NCBI GenBank assembly: GCA_902602185.1
Contig: CACKPV010000001.1
Coordinates: 296,785-360,784, forward strand
Length of the DNA: 64,000 nt
Source: an uncultured SAR86 cluster bacterium
GTDB taxonomy: Bacteria; Pseudomonadota; Gammaproteobacteria; Magnimaribacterales; D2472
Direction of reading: 5' to 3'
Every line of letters starts with the position of its first letter. Position 1 is the first letter of the stretch. Of the stretch, positions 51,108 to 60,920 are shown one piece after another. A program made the position numbers and the translations under genes. Below the pieces are notes generated by a model that made no database searches, was not told where the DNA came from, and saw nothing but the letters and a program-made list of their open reading frames with translations.

Positions 51108-54038
51108 ATGTGCCTAAAATCAACTAAAAACTTATTTTTAATTTTTTCAATTTTCATTATAGCTTCGTGTGGAGGTGGTGATACTAATATTGCATCTCCT
51201 GGTGAGCTGGGTCCATTATCACCCCCAAGTGATGGTGGTAATGGTGGGGGCGGTAATAGTAATTTACTGACGGGAACCTGTCCTTCTTCTCCATTTATTT
51301 CTAATGATTCAACTCTTGGTGGTAATACATTATGCGCAATTGTTGGTCCAATAACTTCAGATTTAACACTTACAACTGATGTAATGTATCGTCTATCCGG
51401 CTTAGTTGATGTTGGTGTCGATATGGGCGGAGATGGAACAAAATCTGGAGGAGTCGCTGCAACACTAACAATTCCAGCTGGAGTAACGCTTGCTCAAAAA
51501 ACACCTGATGATTATATTGTTGTTCAAAGAGGATCAAAAATTGTTGCTAACGGAACCAGATCCAAACCTATTAGATTTACTGCAGCTTCCGCGATTGACG
51601 GATCTTTAACTAACCCAGACAGTGCGAGTGGTCTTTGGGGTGGAATAGTTATTTTAGGTAAAGCACCAATTAATAAGTGTAGTAATGATGTTAGAGGAAC
51701 TGCTGCTTGCGAGAGAGTGGTTGAAGGTTCTACTAATGCTATTATGGGTGGAGCTTCTCCAGATGATAACTCTGGAGTTTTAAACTTCGTTAGAGTTGAA
51801 TATGCAGGTAAAGAAATATTCCCAGGCAATGAATTAAATGGTATTACCTTTGGCGGTGTTGGTTATGGAACAAAGGTGGACTATGTTCAAGTTCATAATA
51901 ACCAAGATGATTGCGTAGAGTTTTTTGGTGGAACTGTAAACGTAAAACATTTAGTTTGTACCAATGCAGGTGATGATAATCTTGATATCGATTGGGGTTA
52001 TCAAGGAAAAATGCAATTTGTTGTTGTTAAACAAAATGTTGGCGCAGGAGATCATATTGTAGAATCAGACAATACAAATTCTGATGCAGCAGTAGGTTAT
52101 CTAACAGAACCCAGATCACAACCAATGGTTGCCAACTTTACCTTTATTGGAGGAGGAGCTGACGAACCACTTAAGTATAAAGAAGGTGTATCTGGAATTT
52201 ATATCAATGGTATTGTTGTAAACCAAGCATCACAGAATCTCGTTGAAGGTACTTTTTTAGAAACTATTCAAGATGGTGCATTAACAGACAAAATTGCCCA
52301 TCATTCAATATTTTTTGATTCGGGCAATGAAACAGACTTTCCTGTAAAGTTTGATGCAGCAACAGCTGCAGAATTTGCAGCATCACTTGCATCTAGATCG
52401 ACTAATTTAAACTTTGGGTCGAATACAATGGTGGATACATACTTCTTAGGTGATACTGAATCTGCTGTTCCAAGCGCATTTTCAATATCAGAAATTGACG
52501 ATATGTGTGCGGTTGGAACTCATGCAGCCGGAGCTTTAACAGAACTATGTCCTGGATACGATGATGGAAATTACGTTGTTAATAATTGGTTTTCAGCAAC
52601 TGATTATGTTGGTGCTTTTTCACCTGGATCAGATGCAGAAAATAACTGGGCCGCAGGTTGGACTGTTGGTCTATTTACCGATCCTGAGTGTCCTGCTGGA
52701 ACTCTTGAATCTGAAATTCTTTTAGGTAGAAAGGTTTGTGACTTAAGTGGAGTTATAACAGATGATTTAACTCTAGTAGCAGGAAACTATTATAAGCTTG
52801 ATGGTAAAGTTCAAATTGGTGTTGATGTTGGAGCAGATGGTACTGCTTCAGACGGCGACTCAGCTACATTAACTATTAATCCTGGTGTAACAGTTTTTGG
52901 TGAATCAGGTAATGATTATTTAGTAATTATGAGAGGATCGGATATTAATGCTGTAGGAACAAGATCTGCTCCAATCGTGATGACTGGAAGACAAGATATT
53001 CTTGGTCAAGCAGACGTAAACTTAACACGAGGACTTTGGGGAGGCTTAGTCATTCTTGGTCAATCACCAATTAATAAGTGTTCATACGCTTCTACAGGAG
53101 TTAGAACCACTCCATGTGAGAGAGAGGTTGAAGGATCAGCCGGAGATGTAATGGGAGGTGAAATACCAACTGATAGCAGTGGAGCACTCAAATATCTAAG
53201 AGTTCAGTATGCAGGTTATGAGGTATTCCCAGGTAATGAGCTCAACGGAATCACTTTTGGTGGTGTTGGAAGTGGTACTTCGGTTGAATACATTCAAGTT
53301 CATAACAACGCAGATGATTGCGTCGAGTTCTTTGGTGGAACAGTTGATGTAAAACATCTGATCTGTACAGGAGCAGATGATGATAACTTAGATATTGACT
53401 GGGGTTATCAAGGAAGACTTCAATACGTTATAGTTCAACAGGCTAATGATAAAGGTGATCATATTGTCGAATCAGATAATGTTAACAGTGATAGTACTGT
53501 TGGTTATTTAAGTGAGCCTAGATCAAATCCAATTGTTGCTAACTTTACTTTTGTAAGTAGAGGTCATGACGATATATTTAAGTTAAAAGAGGGTGTATCA
53601 GGTCAATATTATAATGGAGTTGCTGCTGTTCTTAACGAAGTTACAGGCAAATCAACAAATTGTATAGAGACTACTAAAACAGAAACACCTCTTGATGGAG
53701 CCATAACACCTAATTTCTCTATGAACTCTGTAGCATTTGATTGCCCAGGATTTATTAAAACTAACGACGGTGTTGCAGTATCAGCAATTGAGGCTATTGT
53801 TAAGGAATCTCCTGATACTAACTTATATGCAGCTACATCTGGTGGTGGTACTTATGTAAATACACTTAGTGGAGTTGTGAACGGTTCTGCAGAAAGTGGT
53901 GCTGCAGTTACAGCTGTTCCTGCAATATACAATGCCGATGGATTTTTTGAAGAAACTACATACATAGGTGCAGTTAGTGGAGTGACTGATAATTGGTACA
54001 AAGGATGGACAGTACCTGGATCAATAAAACTTAACTAA
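51108..54038 (+). CDS. Large secreted lipoprotein with two tandem beta-structured domains
   Basis: The 976-residue product has a lipoprotein signal with lipobox IIASC and Cys21 as the lipidation site, then a Gly/Ser/Pro-rich linker. Two copies of a roughly 450-residue domain follow, at about 60-525 and 530-976. Each copy shows LWGG.VILG..PINKC, EVEG or VVEG, FPGNELNGITFGGVG, HNN.DDCVEFFGGTV, DDNLDIDWGYQG and GDHIVESDN. The repeat-rich beta pattern suggests a parallel beta-helix or adhesin-like surface protein. Related lipoproteins occur next to TonB receptors in marine Gammaproteobacteria and their ligand is unknown. The TonB receptor follows by 29 bases. No enzymatic motif was recognised. 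Confidence 0.85.
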   Translation: MCLKSTKNLFLIFSIFIIASCGGGDTNIASPGELGPLSPPSDGGNGGGGNSNLLTGTCPSSPFISNDSTLGGNTLCAIVGPITSDLTLTTDVMYRLSGLVDVGVDMGGDGTKSGGVAATLTIPAGVTLAQKTPDDYIVVQRGSKIVANGTRSKPIRFTAASAIDGSLTNPDSASGLWGGIVILGKAPINKCSNDVRGTAACERVVEGSTNAIMGGASPDDNSGVLNFVRVEYAGKEIFPGNELNGITFGGVGYGTKVDYVQVHNNQDDCVEFFGGTVNVKHLVCTNAGDDNLDIDWGYQGKMQFVVVKQNVGAGDHIVESDNTNSDAAVGYLTEPRSQPMVANFTFIGGGADEPLKYKEGVSGIYINGIVVNQASQNLVEGTFLETIQDGALTDKIAHHSIFFDSGNETDFPVKFDAATAAEFAASLASRSTNLNFGSNTMVDTYFLGDTESAVPSAFSISEIDDMCAVGTHAAGALTELCPGYDDGNYVVNNWFSATDYVGAFSPGSDAENNWAAGWTVGLFTDPECPAGTLESEILLGRKVCDLSGVITDDLTLVAGNYYKLDGKVQIGVDVGADGTASDGDSATLTINPGVTVFGESGNDYLVIMRGSDINAVGTRSAPIVMTGRQDILGQADVNLTRGLWGGLVILGQSPINKCSYASTGVRTTPCEREVEGSAGDVMGGEIPTDSSGALKYLRVQYAGYEVFPGNELNGITFGGVGSGTSVEYIQVHNNADDCVEFFGGTVDVKHLICTGADDDNLDIDWGYQGRLQYVIVQQANDKGDHIVESDNVNSDSTVGYLSEPRSNPIVANFTFVSRGHDDIFKLKEGVSGQYYNGVAAVLNEVTGKSTNCIETTKTETPLDGAITPNFSMNSVAFDCPGFIKTNDGVAVSAIEAIVKESPDTNLYAATSGGGTYVNTLSGVVNGSAESGAAVTAVPAIYNADGFFEETTYIGAVSGVTDNWYKGWTVPGSIKLN

Positions 54039-54067
54039 TAACTTTATAAAACCTATTTGGAGTAAAA

Positions 54068-56686
54068 ATGAAATCAACAAAAACAACAAACAAAATCTTG
54101 GTTTTTTTAAAGTTTGCTTTACCCTTCATAATAGTTTCTCCATTGTTTATCAATGCTCAAGAAATTGAAGAAGTGGTAGTAAGTGGATCTTTTATACCAG
54201 ATGAGAAAAGAGATACATCCGAGATTTCAGCAATATTAGATTCATCAGAAATCGAAAGAACTGGTGATGACAATATTGCTATCGCCCTTACAAGACTTAC
54301 GGGTCTTAGTCTAGTGCGAGGTAAATATGTATATGTAAGAGGTTTAGGTGACAGATATTCATCTGCTTCACTTAATGGTCTTAATCTTCCTAGTCCAGAA
54401 CCACTCAGGAGAGTCGTACCTCTTGATCTTTTTCCTACAAGCATCATTGAGTCATCTGTAGTGCAAAAAACCTATTCAGCTGACATGCCTGGTGAATTTG
54501 GAGGAGGTATGATTGAGATAAATACAAAAGCTGTTCCATTAGATAGGATCTTTGAATTTTCAGCTTCAGCAGGTTATAACTCTGCTACGTCGTTAAAAGA
54601 TGATGGACTAATGTATGACGGTGGTAGCGATGATAGTTTTGGTTATGATGATGGGACAAGAGCTATACCAGATACTATTAAGAGAGCTATTAATAACAAT
54701 CTTAAACTTGATAGGTCCAACTTTAATTCAACGCAATTAGCTAATTTTGGTCGAGATTTTGAAAATTCAAAACTATGGGTTTTACAATCAGGAGATGTTC
54801 CTCTAGATCAATCTTATAGTTTGACTTATGGAGATAGTCTTGATGGTTTAGGAATTGATAAAATTATTGATGACCCTAGTGCAACAATGGGCTTCATGTT
54901 TACTGCAGGTTTAAAAAGTTCATGGGATACACAAGAAGGAATCAGGCAAACTGGTGATTTACAAAACCAAGGTGATGGTACTGTAGATGTTGTTGTTCAA
55001 AATGACAAAACTTTTAAAAGCACATCAAATGATGTTACAGCATATGCAATGGGTGTTGTTGGTGTTGAAACTGATTCATCTGAAATAAAATATACTGGGC
55101 TATACATTCATAAAGGAACAAAAGAAGCACGTATCCTCCAAGGATATGATTCAAGTGATTCAGCTAATGTCCGTGAAGATTATCTAGAATTTTATGAAAG
55201 AGAGCTAATAAATCATCAGTTTAATTATAATAAGACTTTTGAAAATAACTGGACTTTAGATGTAAGTTTGGGGGACGGAAGGGCTGAAAGAGATTCTCCA
55301 TATGAAAGAGTTGCTTTCTATGAAGATGGAGATGAAGACGGAGTCTACTTATATGATGTTAATACAGGTAGGAACCAAACCCAATTTAGTATGGTCCAAG
55401 ATCAAAATGCAAATGTTGTTTTAGATCTAGAGATACCCCTTGGCGAGTCAACATTTTTGAGTACTGGAGTTGAAAAAGTTGAAAATGATAGATCAGCCGA
55501 AGTTAGAAGCTTTAGATTTCTGGCTGCTGGTGGTCCATTACCTCAAGATGGCTTAGATAATAGAATAGATTATATCTTTGCTGACCAAAACTTTGATCCT
55601 AACAGATTGCTGGTAATCGAGAATACTGCAAGTTCATCACCAGCTGGGTACTTAGGATTATTGGAAATTGATTCAGCATACATTAGTGTTGAATCATCAA
55701 TTGGAGATAATTTTGAATTTACTGCTGGAGTTAGACAAGAAGAAGGTCTGCAGCAAGTTAATACATATGATTTATTTTCAGGTGTTGATTCCTTAATTGA
55801 TAAATCAATAGAAGAAGATTATCAGCTACCTTCAATGACATTAACATATCTCCCTGACTTTGATGAAAACCTTCAAATTAGATTGGGCGCTTCTCAGACA
55901 ATTGCTAGGCCAACCTTCAGGGAACTATCTCCAACGCTGTTTATAGATGTTGATACTGACAGAGTAATAGCTGGCTCACTATATTTAGAAAATAGTGAGA
56001 TTGACAATATTGATTTAAGACTTGAATACTACTTTGGATTTAATCAGTTTTTTACAGCTGGTATTTTCTCAAAGGAAATTCTTAATCCTATCGAAGAAAC
56101 TGTAAATGAATCAGGTGATTTAATTATTACCTCTTACCAAAACGTTCCTTTGGCTGAAATCAATGGATTTGAAATCGAATATGAGCAAGTATTCGAGGCA
56201 ATTATGGATTCACCTAACGACTTAATTGTTAAGTTTAATTATACGGAAACTGAATCTGAAGTAATTGTAAATCCTGGAGATACCTATATAAACAGTATTG
56301 GTACTGTTGTAGATGCTCAAAGTCTTCTTGCGAATGGCAGGGATACCAGATTGCAGGGTCAATCAGATACAATTGCAAACTTTCAAATCGGTTTAGATAA
56401 TTTACAAAACCAAACTCAAGCAACCCTAATTGTTAACTATGTTAGTGATAGGGTAAGAGCTAGAGGTATTGATGTTTTACCGGATATTATTGAAGAACCT
56501 CCACTATTAGTTGATTTTGCATTCTCAAAAATTTATTCATACCCTGAATTTGAGCTAAAACTATCTCTTGAGCTAAGAAATTTACTAGATGAGGAGTACT
56601 ATGCATCAATGAGAAATATCGCAATATATGATCAATATGATCTTGGAACATCAGCTTCATTAGGATTTAAATTCTCCTTTAAATAA
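54068..56686 (+). CDS. TonB-dependent outer-membrane receptor
   Basis: The 872-residue protein has a signal peptide (to about residue 30, ending INAQ) and a TonB-box-like IEEVVVSG. The plug domain has VRGLGDRYSSASLNGLNLPSPEPLRRVVPLDLFPTSIIESSVVQKTYSADMPGEFGGG, a pattern of a specific carbohydrate/protein-ligand receptor subgroup rather than siderophore receptors. A long beta-barrel ends in an aromatic residue next to the last position (FSFK). It pairs with the upstream lipoprotein, which may capture or present the ligand. A palindromic terminator follows. Confidence 0.92.
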   Translation: MKSTKTTNKILVFLKFALPFIIVSPLFINAQEIEEVVVSGSFIPDEKRDTSEISAILDSSEIERTGDDNIAIALTRLTGLSLVRGKYVYVRGLGDRYSSASLNGLNLPSPEPLRRVVPLDLFPTSIIESSVVQKTYSADMPGEFGGGMIEINTKAVPLDRIFEFSASAGYNSATSLKDDGLMYDGGSDDSFGYDDGTRAIPDTIKRAINNNLKLDRSNFNSTQLANFGRDFENSKLWVLQSGDVPLDQSYSLTYGDSLDGLGIDKIIDDPSATMGFMFTAGLKSSWDTQEGIRQTGDLQNQGDGTVDVVVQNDKTFKSTSNDVTAYAMGVVGVETDSSEIKYTGLYIHKGTKEARILQGYDSSDSANVREDYLEFYERELINHQFNYNKTFENNWTLDVSLGDGRAERDSPYERVAFYEDGDEDGVYLYDVNTGRNQTQFSMVQDQNANVVLDLEIPLGESTFLSTGVEKVENDRSAEVRSFRFLAAGGPLPQDGLDNRIDYIFADQNFDPNRLLVIENTASSSPAGYLGLLEIDSAYISVESSIGDNFEFTAGVRQEEGLQQVNTYDLFSGVDSLIDKSIEEDYQLPSMTLTYLPDFDENLQIRLGASQTIARPTFRELSPTLFIDVDTDRVIAGSLYLENSEIDNIDLRLEYYFGFNQFFTAGIFSKEILNPIEETVNESGDLIITSYQNVPLAEINGFEIEYEQVFEAIMDSPNDLIVKFNYTETESEVIVNPGDTYINSIGTVVDAQSLLANGRDTRLQGQSDTIANFQIGLDNLQNQTQATLIVNYVSDRVRARGIDVLPDIIEEPPLLVDFAFSKIYSYPEFELKLSLELRNLLDEEYYASMRNIAIYDQYDLGTSASLGFKFSFK

Positions 56687-56751
56687 GAGGTTTATTTCTA
56701 TGAATCGAAGTTAAGTTTTTGTTTTTTCTCTGTTTATAATAAAACACTTCA

Positions 56752-56779
56752 AAAAGGCCATATTTAAATATGGCCTTTT
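56752..56779. terminator. Perfect 28-base palindrome, intrinsic terminator-like
   Basis: A perfect inverted repeat with arms AAAAGGCCATATTT and AAATATGGCCTTTT, followed by C. The stem ends in a T tract on the plus strand and an A tract mirrors it, so it could terminate both ways. It lies 65 bases after the TonB receptor and before the aquaporin gene. The remaining gap up to 56962 holds no gene or other signal that I recognise. Confidence 0.75.
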
Positions 56780-56962
56780 CTAATATGAGTATTAAATTAA
56801 TTTAATTACTATTAAAGATAAAGAGAGCTACTTAACGAAATGAATTTAAATAAAACACAAGAAGTAGTTTTCTTAATATTGATGTAAAAATATAAATTAA
56901 AAACAGGGAAATTGTATGAGCTTTTATATTAATTTAAAGAAAAAAGTTTGATTTAAGAATTA

Positions 56963-57607
56963 ATGAAAATAAAAAAATACATTGCTGAATTTTTAGGAAC
57001 CTTTTTTTTAGTGGCTACAGTCATTGGTTCCGGGATCATGGGTGATAATTTATCTTCTGGTAATGTGGCAGTGGCTTTATTAGGTAATACGATTGCAACC
57101 GGAGCAATTCTTTATGTCATCATTAAATCTTTTGAAGATTTATCAGGAGCTCACTTTAATCCAATTGTCTCAATAGTCTTTTATTTTTTAAAAGAGATCA
57201 ACTTAAAAGATTTACTCTTCTATTTAATTATTCAATTCATTGCAGGATTTTTCGCAGTAATATTTATTCATTTCATATTTGAACTTAGTTTGCTTCAAAT
57301 TTCATCCAAACCCAGGATGGGAATCAGTATGGTTTTAAGTGAAATAATTGCATCATTGGGATTAATTTTAACTATCTTAATGGTTAGAAAAAATAATAAG
57401 TCTAATGTAGCTATTTCAGTGGCTTTATTTATTACAGCGGGTTACTGGTTTACATCGTCTACCTCATTCGCAAATCCAGCAGTAACTCTAGCTAGGACAT
57501 TTACGGATACTTTTACTGGAATTTCACCAGAGTCGATTATTTATTTCTTTTCAGGCCAATTAATTGGTCTGTTCATTGCTTTGTATATTTATAAATTTTT
57601 AAGATGA
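56963..57607 (+). CDS. MIP/aquaporin family channel, probably arsenical-associated
   Basis: The 214-residue membrane protein has six hydrophobic spans and two pore motifs. The first is GAHFNPIVS (66-68 NPI, where Asn-Pro-Ala is usual) and the second FANPAVTLARTFTDTF (171-173 NPA, with the conserved Arg178). The N-terminus FLGTFFLVATVIGSG is typical of MIP channels. Because arsC follows with a four-base overlap, the channel probably lets arsenite formed by ArsC leave the cell, as AqpS does in some Alphaproteobacteria. That role is inferred from context; water or glycerol transport is the alternative. Confidence 0.85.
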   Translation: MKIKKYIAEFLGTFFLVATVIGSGIMGDNLSSGNVAVALLGNTIATGAILYVIIKSFEDLSGAHFNPIVSIVFYFLKEINLKDLLFYLIIQFIAGFFAVIFIHFIFELSLLQISSKPRMGISMVLSEIIASLGLILTILMVRKNNKSNVAISVALFITAGYWFTSSTSFANPAVTLARTFTDTFTGISPESIIYFFSGQLIGLFIALYIYKFLR

Positions 57608-58023
57608 GAGAATCGAAGAAAATATTATTTCTCTGCACTGGAAATTCTTGTAGATCGCAAATGGCTGAAGGTTTTGCAAAAAAATTTACTACTTTTCAGG
57701 CTTATTCAGCTGGCACTAGAAAATCTAATTTAAATTCATATGCAATCAAAGTAATGTCAGAAGTCAAAATTGATATATCTGATCAATTCTCTAAAACCAT
57801 AAACGAATTGGAAGACAAAGATTTTGATTATGTTTTTACTTTATGTTCAGATGCTGAAGAAAACTGTCCAGTCTTATTCAAAGGGAAGACCATACACAAA
57901 GGTTTTGAAGATCCTCCTATGCTCTCAGAAAATATAAATGATGATGAAAAAATATTAAATATTTACAGAAGGGTAAGGGATGAAATTCTTGATTTCATTC
58001 TAAATATCAATCATGACATTTAA
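57604..58023 (+). CDS. arsC: Arsenate reductase, thioredoxin-coupled low-molecular-weight phosphatase type
   Basis: ArsC reduces arsenate to arsenite. The 139-residue protein has the P-loop CTGNSCRS with nucleophile Cys11 and Arg17. The two further cysteines needed for thioredoxin coupling are Cys81 and Cys88 in LCSDAEENCP, equivalent to Cys10, Cys82 and Cys89 of the staphylococcal enzyme, and EDPP supplies the general-acid Asp. The presence of all three Cys favours arsenate reductase over a protein tyrosine phosphatase. A phosphate transporter fragment lies 73 bases downstream. Confidence 0.92.
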   Translation: MRESKKILFLCTGNSCRSQMAEGFAKKFTTFQAYSAGTRKSNLNSYAIKVMSEVKIDISDQFSKTINELEDKDFDYVFTLCSDAEENCPVLFKGKTIHKGFEDPPMLSENINDDEKILNIYRRVRDEILDFILNINHDI

Positions 58024-58096
58024 ATTTAGTCATACTGGGACAACAGTTTCTTAACAATCTTGTAGTAAAATTATTTTTAATTTAGAGACTCTAAAT

Positions 58097-58270
58097 ATGG
58101 AAACTTTGTTTTTGGACCCTTTTAACATACTTTTGATTGCAGGATTTATTGGTTTTTTTATGGCTTTCGGCATTGGGGCTAACGATGTTGCAAACTCCAT
58201 GGGGACTTCTGTAGGAAGCAAAGCTATAACTATTCAACAGGCAATTATAATTGCGGCGATTTTTGAATGA
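58097..58270 (+). pseudogene. 5' fragment of a PiT-family inorganic phosphate transporter
   Basis: The first 57 codons encode the N-terminus of a PiT transporter: [49 protein letters not shown], including the GANDVAN signature. The frame then hits TGA at once, whereas normal PiT proteins continue for over 350 residues after this point. The next sequence belongs to a different, oppositely oriented gene. This is a truncated stub left by a deletion or insertion. It sits beside arsC, a usual partner of PiT transporters. Confidence 0.8.
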
Positions 58271-58520
58271 ATTGAATATCATTCACAATATCATGTTTTC
58301 TGGCTTGTTTAATTTCCTCTGTAAGTTCAGCTTTAAAAGCTAGTCGTTGTTTTCGCCACTGTTCTTTTGCAGAACTTCTATAGATAGTTGCTGGGGCAAG
58401 ATCATATTGCTTAATAAGACTATCCAAGGATTGAAAGCTTCTTCTGCCATCTTTATGAATAGTGCCAAAAATATATTCATGTTTCAGGCTCTCTCGGTGT
58501 TGACTATTCTTCAAAGACAT
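58245..58520 (-). CDS. Small HTH protein resembling phage terminase small subunit N-termini
   Basis: The 91-residue product has a helix-turn-helix-like stretch: [38 protein letters not shown]. This pattern, with a following basic W-x-x-Q-R segment, resembles the N-terminal DNA-binding part of phage terminase small subunits and some stand-alone regulators. ATG 58520 has a good AGGAG ribosome binding site. The last dozen residues are read from the antisense strand of the PiT stub, so the natural C-terminus is missing or replaced. It may be a remnant of a mobile element that truncated the transporter. Confidence 0.5.
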   Translation of the reverse strand: MSLKNSQHRESLKHEYIFGTIHKDGRRSFQSLDSLIKQYDLAPATIYRSSAKEQWRKQRLAFKAELTEEIKQARKHDIVNDIQFIQKSPQL

Positions 58521-58587
58521 ATTTCAATCTCCTAAAGAAAGGGAGTAATTGATTCCAGTTTGAAACCAATTGCTCCACCAAATTTTT

Positions 58588-60036
58588 TCAATCTTCTATA
58601 TCAAGAAATTTTAAGTTGGAATCTTTGATAGGCATCCATCTGACTGAAAAGATATCTTTTAGATAATTTTGATAATTTTTCCAAGGGGCACGGTTGCCTT
58701 GTTGAGGCATTTTACTCAAACCTCTTTGTACATATCCAGAGTTAAAATCTATGAGTTTATCACTGCCGTAAGCACTCTTATCATCAACTGGCATGCAAGT
58801 TTTTGCTCGTTTCTTATCCATCATATTTATTAATTTACATACATACTCACATGTTAGGTCTGCTCTTAATGTCCAAGAGGCGTTCACATAACCAAATGAT
58901 AGTGCAAAGTTAGGAACACCACTCAACATCATGCCCTTATAAGTCAATCTTTTATGAGCACTTACTCTTTTATCATCAACTGAAAGATGAATGTCATTCA
59001 AAGAATTCAGCTCAATCCCAGTTGCCGTGATAATAATGTCAGCACTAATTTTTTTTCCTGAGTTCATCAAGATTCCATCAGTTTCAAACTGCTTTATTGT
59101 GTCAGTGACCACTGAAGCTTTTTGATTTTTTATAACTCTAAAAAGATCGCTGTCTGGGACTAAACATACTCTCTGATCCCATGGATTGTATGAGGGGGTA
59201 AAATGTTTTTTAACATCATAACCCTCTCCTAATTCTTCTTTTATGAGATTGATAATTGTAGTTTTAATTTTTTGTGGGAAGGTTCGAGCAAGAAAAAATG
59301 TATAGCTCTGCCAAAGAATATTTTTCCATCTGACTAAAAAATAGGTTAGTTTAATGGGAAGAAATTTCTTTAACACCTTATTAATTGAATCCTCACTAGG
59401 TCTAGAAACAACATAAGTGGGAGATCGTTGAATCATCACCACATGCTTGGCATCCTGCGCAATTGCAGGGACAAGAGTAATGGCAGTTGCTCCACTACCA
59501 ATAACAGCAATTTTTTTATTGGTATAGTCAATTTCTTCACTCCAAAACTGAGGATGAATTATTTGACCATTAAAATTTTCTTGACCTTTAAAAGTAGGAA
59601 TATGTGGTTGTGAATAGCTAAAATATCCCCCACACAAAAATAAGAAGTTGCATGTCATGTCTTTGTCTTGATCTTTTTCTTTTATTTTAAGATGCCATTT
59701 TGATTGATCTGAATCCCAGTTTGCTGCAACGACTTTGTTATTTAAGACAATTTCATTTCGTAATTGATAATCATCAATAGTTTCATTTAAATAATTAAGA
59801 ATTGAAGGACCATCCGCAATTGATTTATTGTGGATCCAGGGTTTAAATCTAAATCCAAGAGTATGCATATCTGAATCAGATCGTACTCCAGGATATTTAA
59901 ATAAATCCCAAGTCCCTCCAACTTCATTTCTTCCCTCTAAAATAAGGAAAGATTTTTGAGGGCAATTTTTTTTCAAGTTATACCCTGCAGCAATCCCAGA
60001 GATTCCAGCCCCTACAACAATTACATCTTTATGCAT
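58588..60036 (-). CDS. Flavin-containing monooxygenase / Baeyer-Villiger-type monooxygenase
   Basis: The 482-residue protein has the FAD motif VVGAGISGIAAG (from residue 8), the NADPH motif IGSGATAITLVP (179-190), and a Baeyer-Villiger fingerprint-like FNGQIIHPQFWSE (155-167; the usual final Pro/Asp is Ser). GTWDLFKYPGVRSDSDMHTLGF and the C-terminal TATGIEL are typical of the EtaA-like branch. Ketone or sulfur/nitrogen oxidation is inferred. It begins six bases after purU, on the same strand. Confidence 0.9.
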   Translation of the reverse strand: MHKDVIVVGAGISGIAAGYNLKKNCPQKSFLILEGRNEVGGTWDLFKYPGVRSDSDMHTLGFRFKPWIHNKSIADGPSILNYLNETIDDYQLRNEIVLNNKVVAANWDSDQSKWHLKIKEKDQDKDMTCNFLFLCGGYFSYSQPHIPTFKGQENFNGQIIHPQFWSEEIDYTNKKIAVIGSGATAITLVPAIAQDAKHVVMIQRSPTYVVSRPSEDSINKVLKKFLPIKLTYFLVRWKNILWQSYTFFLARTFPQKIKTTIINLIKEELGEGYDVKKHFTPSYNPWDQRVCLVPDSDLFRVIKNQKASVVTDTIKQFETDGILMNSGKKISADIIITATGIELNSLNDIHLSVDDKRVSAHKRLTYKGMMLSGVPNFALSFGYVNASWTLRADLTCEYVCKLINMMDKKRAKTCMPVDDKSAYGSDKLIDFNSGYVQRGLSKMPQQGNRAPWKNYQNYLKDIFSVRWMPIKDSNLKFLDIED

Positions 60037-60042
60037 AATTAA

Positions 60043-60903
60043 TTAAATTAAAACTACAGTCTTGTTTCCATTTAAAAGAACTCTTTTTTCTGCATGCCAT
60101 CTAACTGCTCTAGCTAAAACAATAGATTCAATGTCATTACCTTTTCTGACAAGATCTTCTGGAGTGTCATAATGACTTATTCTTTCAATATTTTGTTCGA
60201 TTATGGGTCCTTCATCAAGGTCAGGAGTGACATAATGAGCTGTTGCCCCAATAATTTTTACCCCTTTACGAAAAGCTTGTTGATATGGATCAGCACCTTT
60301 AAAGCTGGGCAAAAAGCTATGATGAATATTAATACATTTTCCAAACCATTTATCACTTAACTCCTCTGTAAGAATTTGCATATATCTTGCGAGAACTACT
60401 AGTTCAGCATCTGTTTTGGTGACAATTTCTTGAAATAAGTTTTCTTGAGCCACTTTTGATTCTAAGTCTTTTTCAATAGGTAAATAATGGAATTCAATAT
60501 TATTAAACTCAACAATTTCTCTGAAATCCTCGTGGTTAGAGACTACTCCTACAATCTCAATAGGCATATTTCTATACTTTGCTCTAAATAAGAGATCGTT
60601 AAGGCAATGACCATATTTTGAGACAGCAATAATAGTTTTAATTTTTTTATCGGCAGAATCCATTTCCCAATCCATATCAAATTCTGCAGCAAGAGAATTA
60701 AAATCCTCTTTGATTTGATTTATGCTAAATTCATCTTCAGACAGATTAAAAACAACTCTAGAGAAAAAGGTATGTGTTTCACTGTCTGAAAAAGATTTTA
60801 CATCTGTTAAAAAAGCACTCCTTTCAAACAAAAAGGTAGAAACCTTTGATTGAATGCCTGCTTTATCATTGCAGGAAAAAATTAGAATAAAAGATTCGGG
60901 CAC
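60043..60903 (-). CDS. purU: Formyltetrahydrofolate deformylase
   Basis: PurU hydrolyses 10-formyl-THF to formate and THF, balancing the one-carbon pool. The 286-residue product has an N-terminal ACT domain (FILIFSCNDKAGIQSKVSTFLFE) and a C-terminal formyl-transferase fold with ARYMQILTEEL, NIHHSFLPSFKGADPYQQA containing the catalytic Asn/His, ATAHYVTPDLDEGPIIEQ with the catalytic Asp, and VRKGNDIESIVLARAVRWH. It shares a minus-strand run with the monooxygenase downstream and a PsiE protein 17 bases upstream. Confidence 0.95.
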   Translation of the reverse strand: MPESFILIFSCNDKAGIQSKVSTFLFERSAFLTDVKSFSDSETHTFFSRVVFNLSEDEFSINQIKEDFNSLAAEFDMDWEMDSADKKIKTIIAVSKYGHCLNDLLFRAKYRNMPIEIVGVVSNHEDFREIVEFNNIEFHYLPIEKDLESKVAQENLFQEIVTKTDAELVVLARYMQILTEELSDKWFGKCINIHHSFLPSFKGADPYQQAFRKGVKIIGATAHYVTPDLDEGPIIEQNIERISHYDTPEDLVRKGNDIESIVLARAVRWHAEKRVLLNGNKTVVLI

Positions 60904-60920
60904 AACGAACTCAAAAAGAA

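Noticed and set aside
51524-51829. Minus-strand frame of 101 codons inside the lipoprotein gene
   Set aside because: Shadow of the tandem-repeat coding sequence; no start signal or known family.
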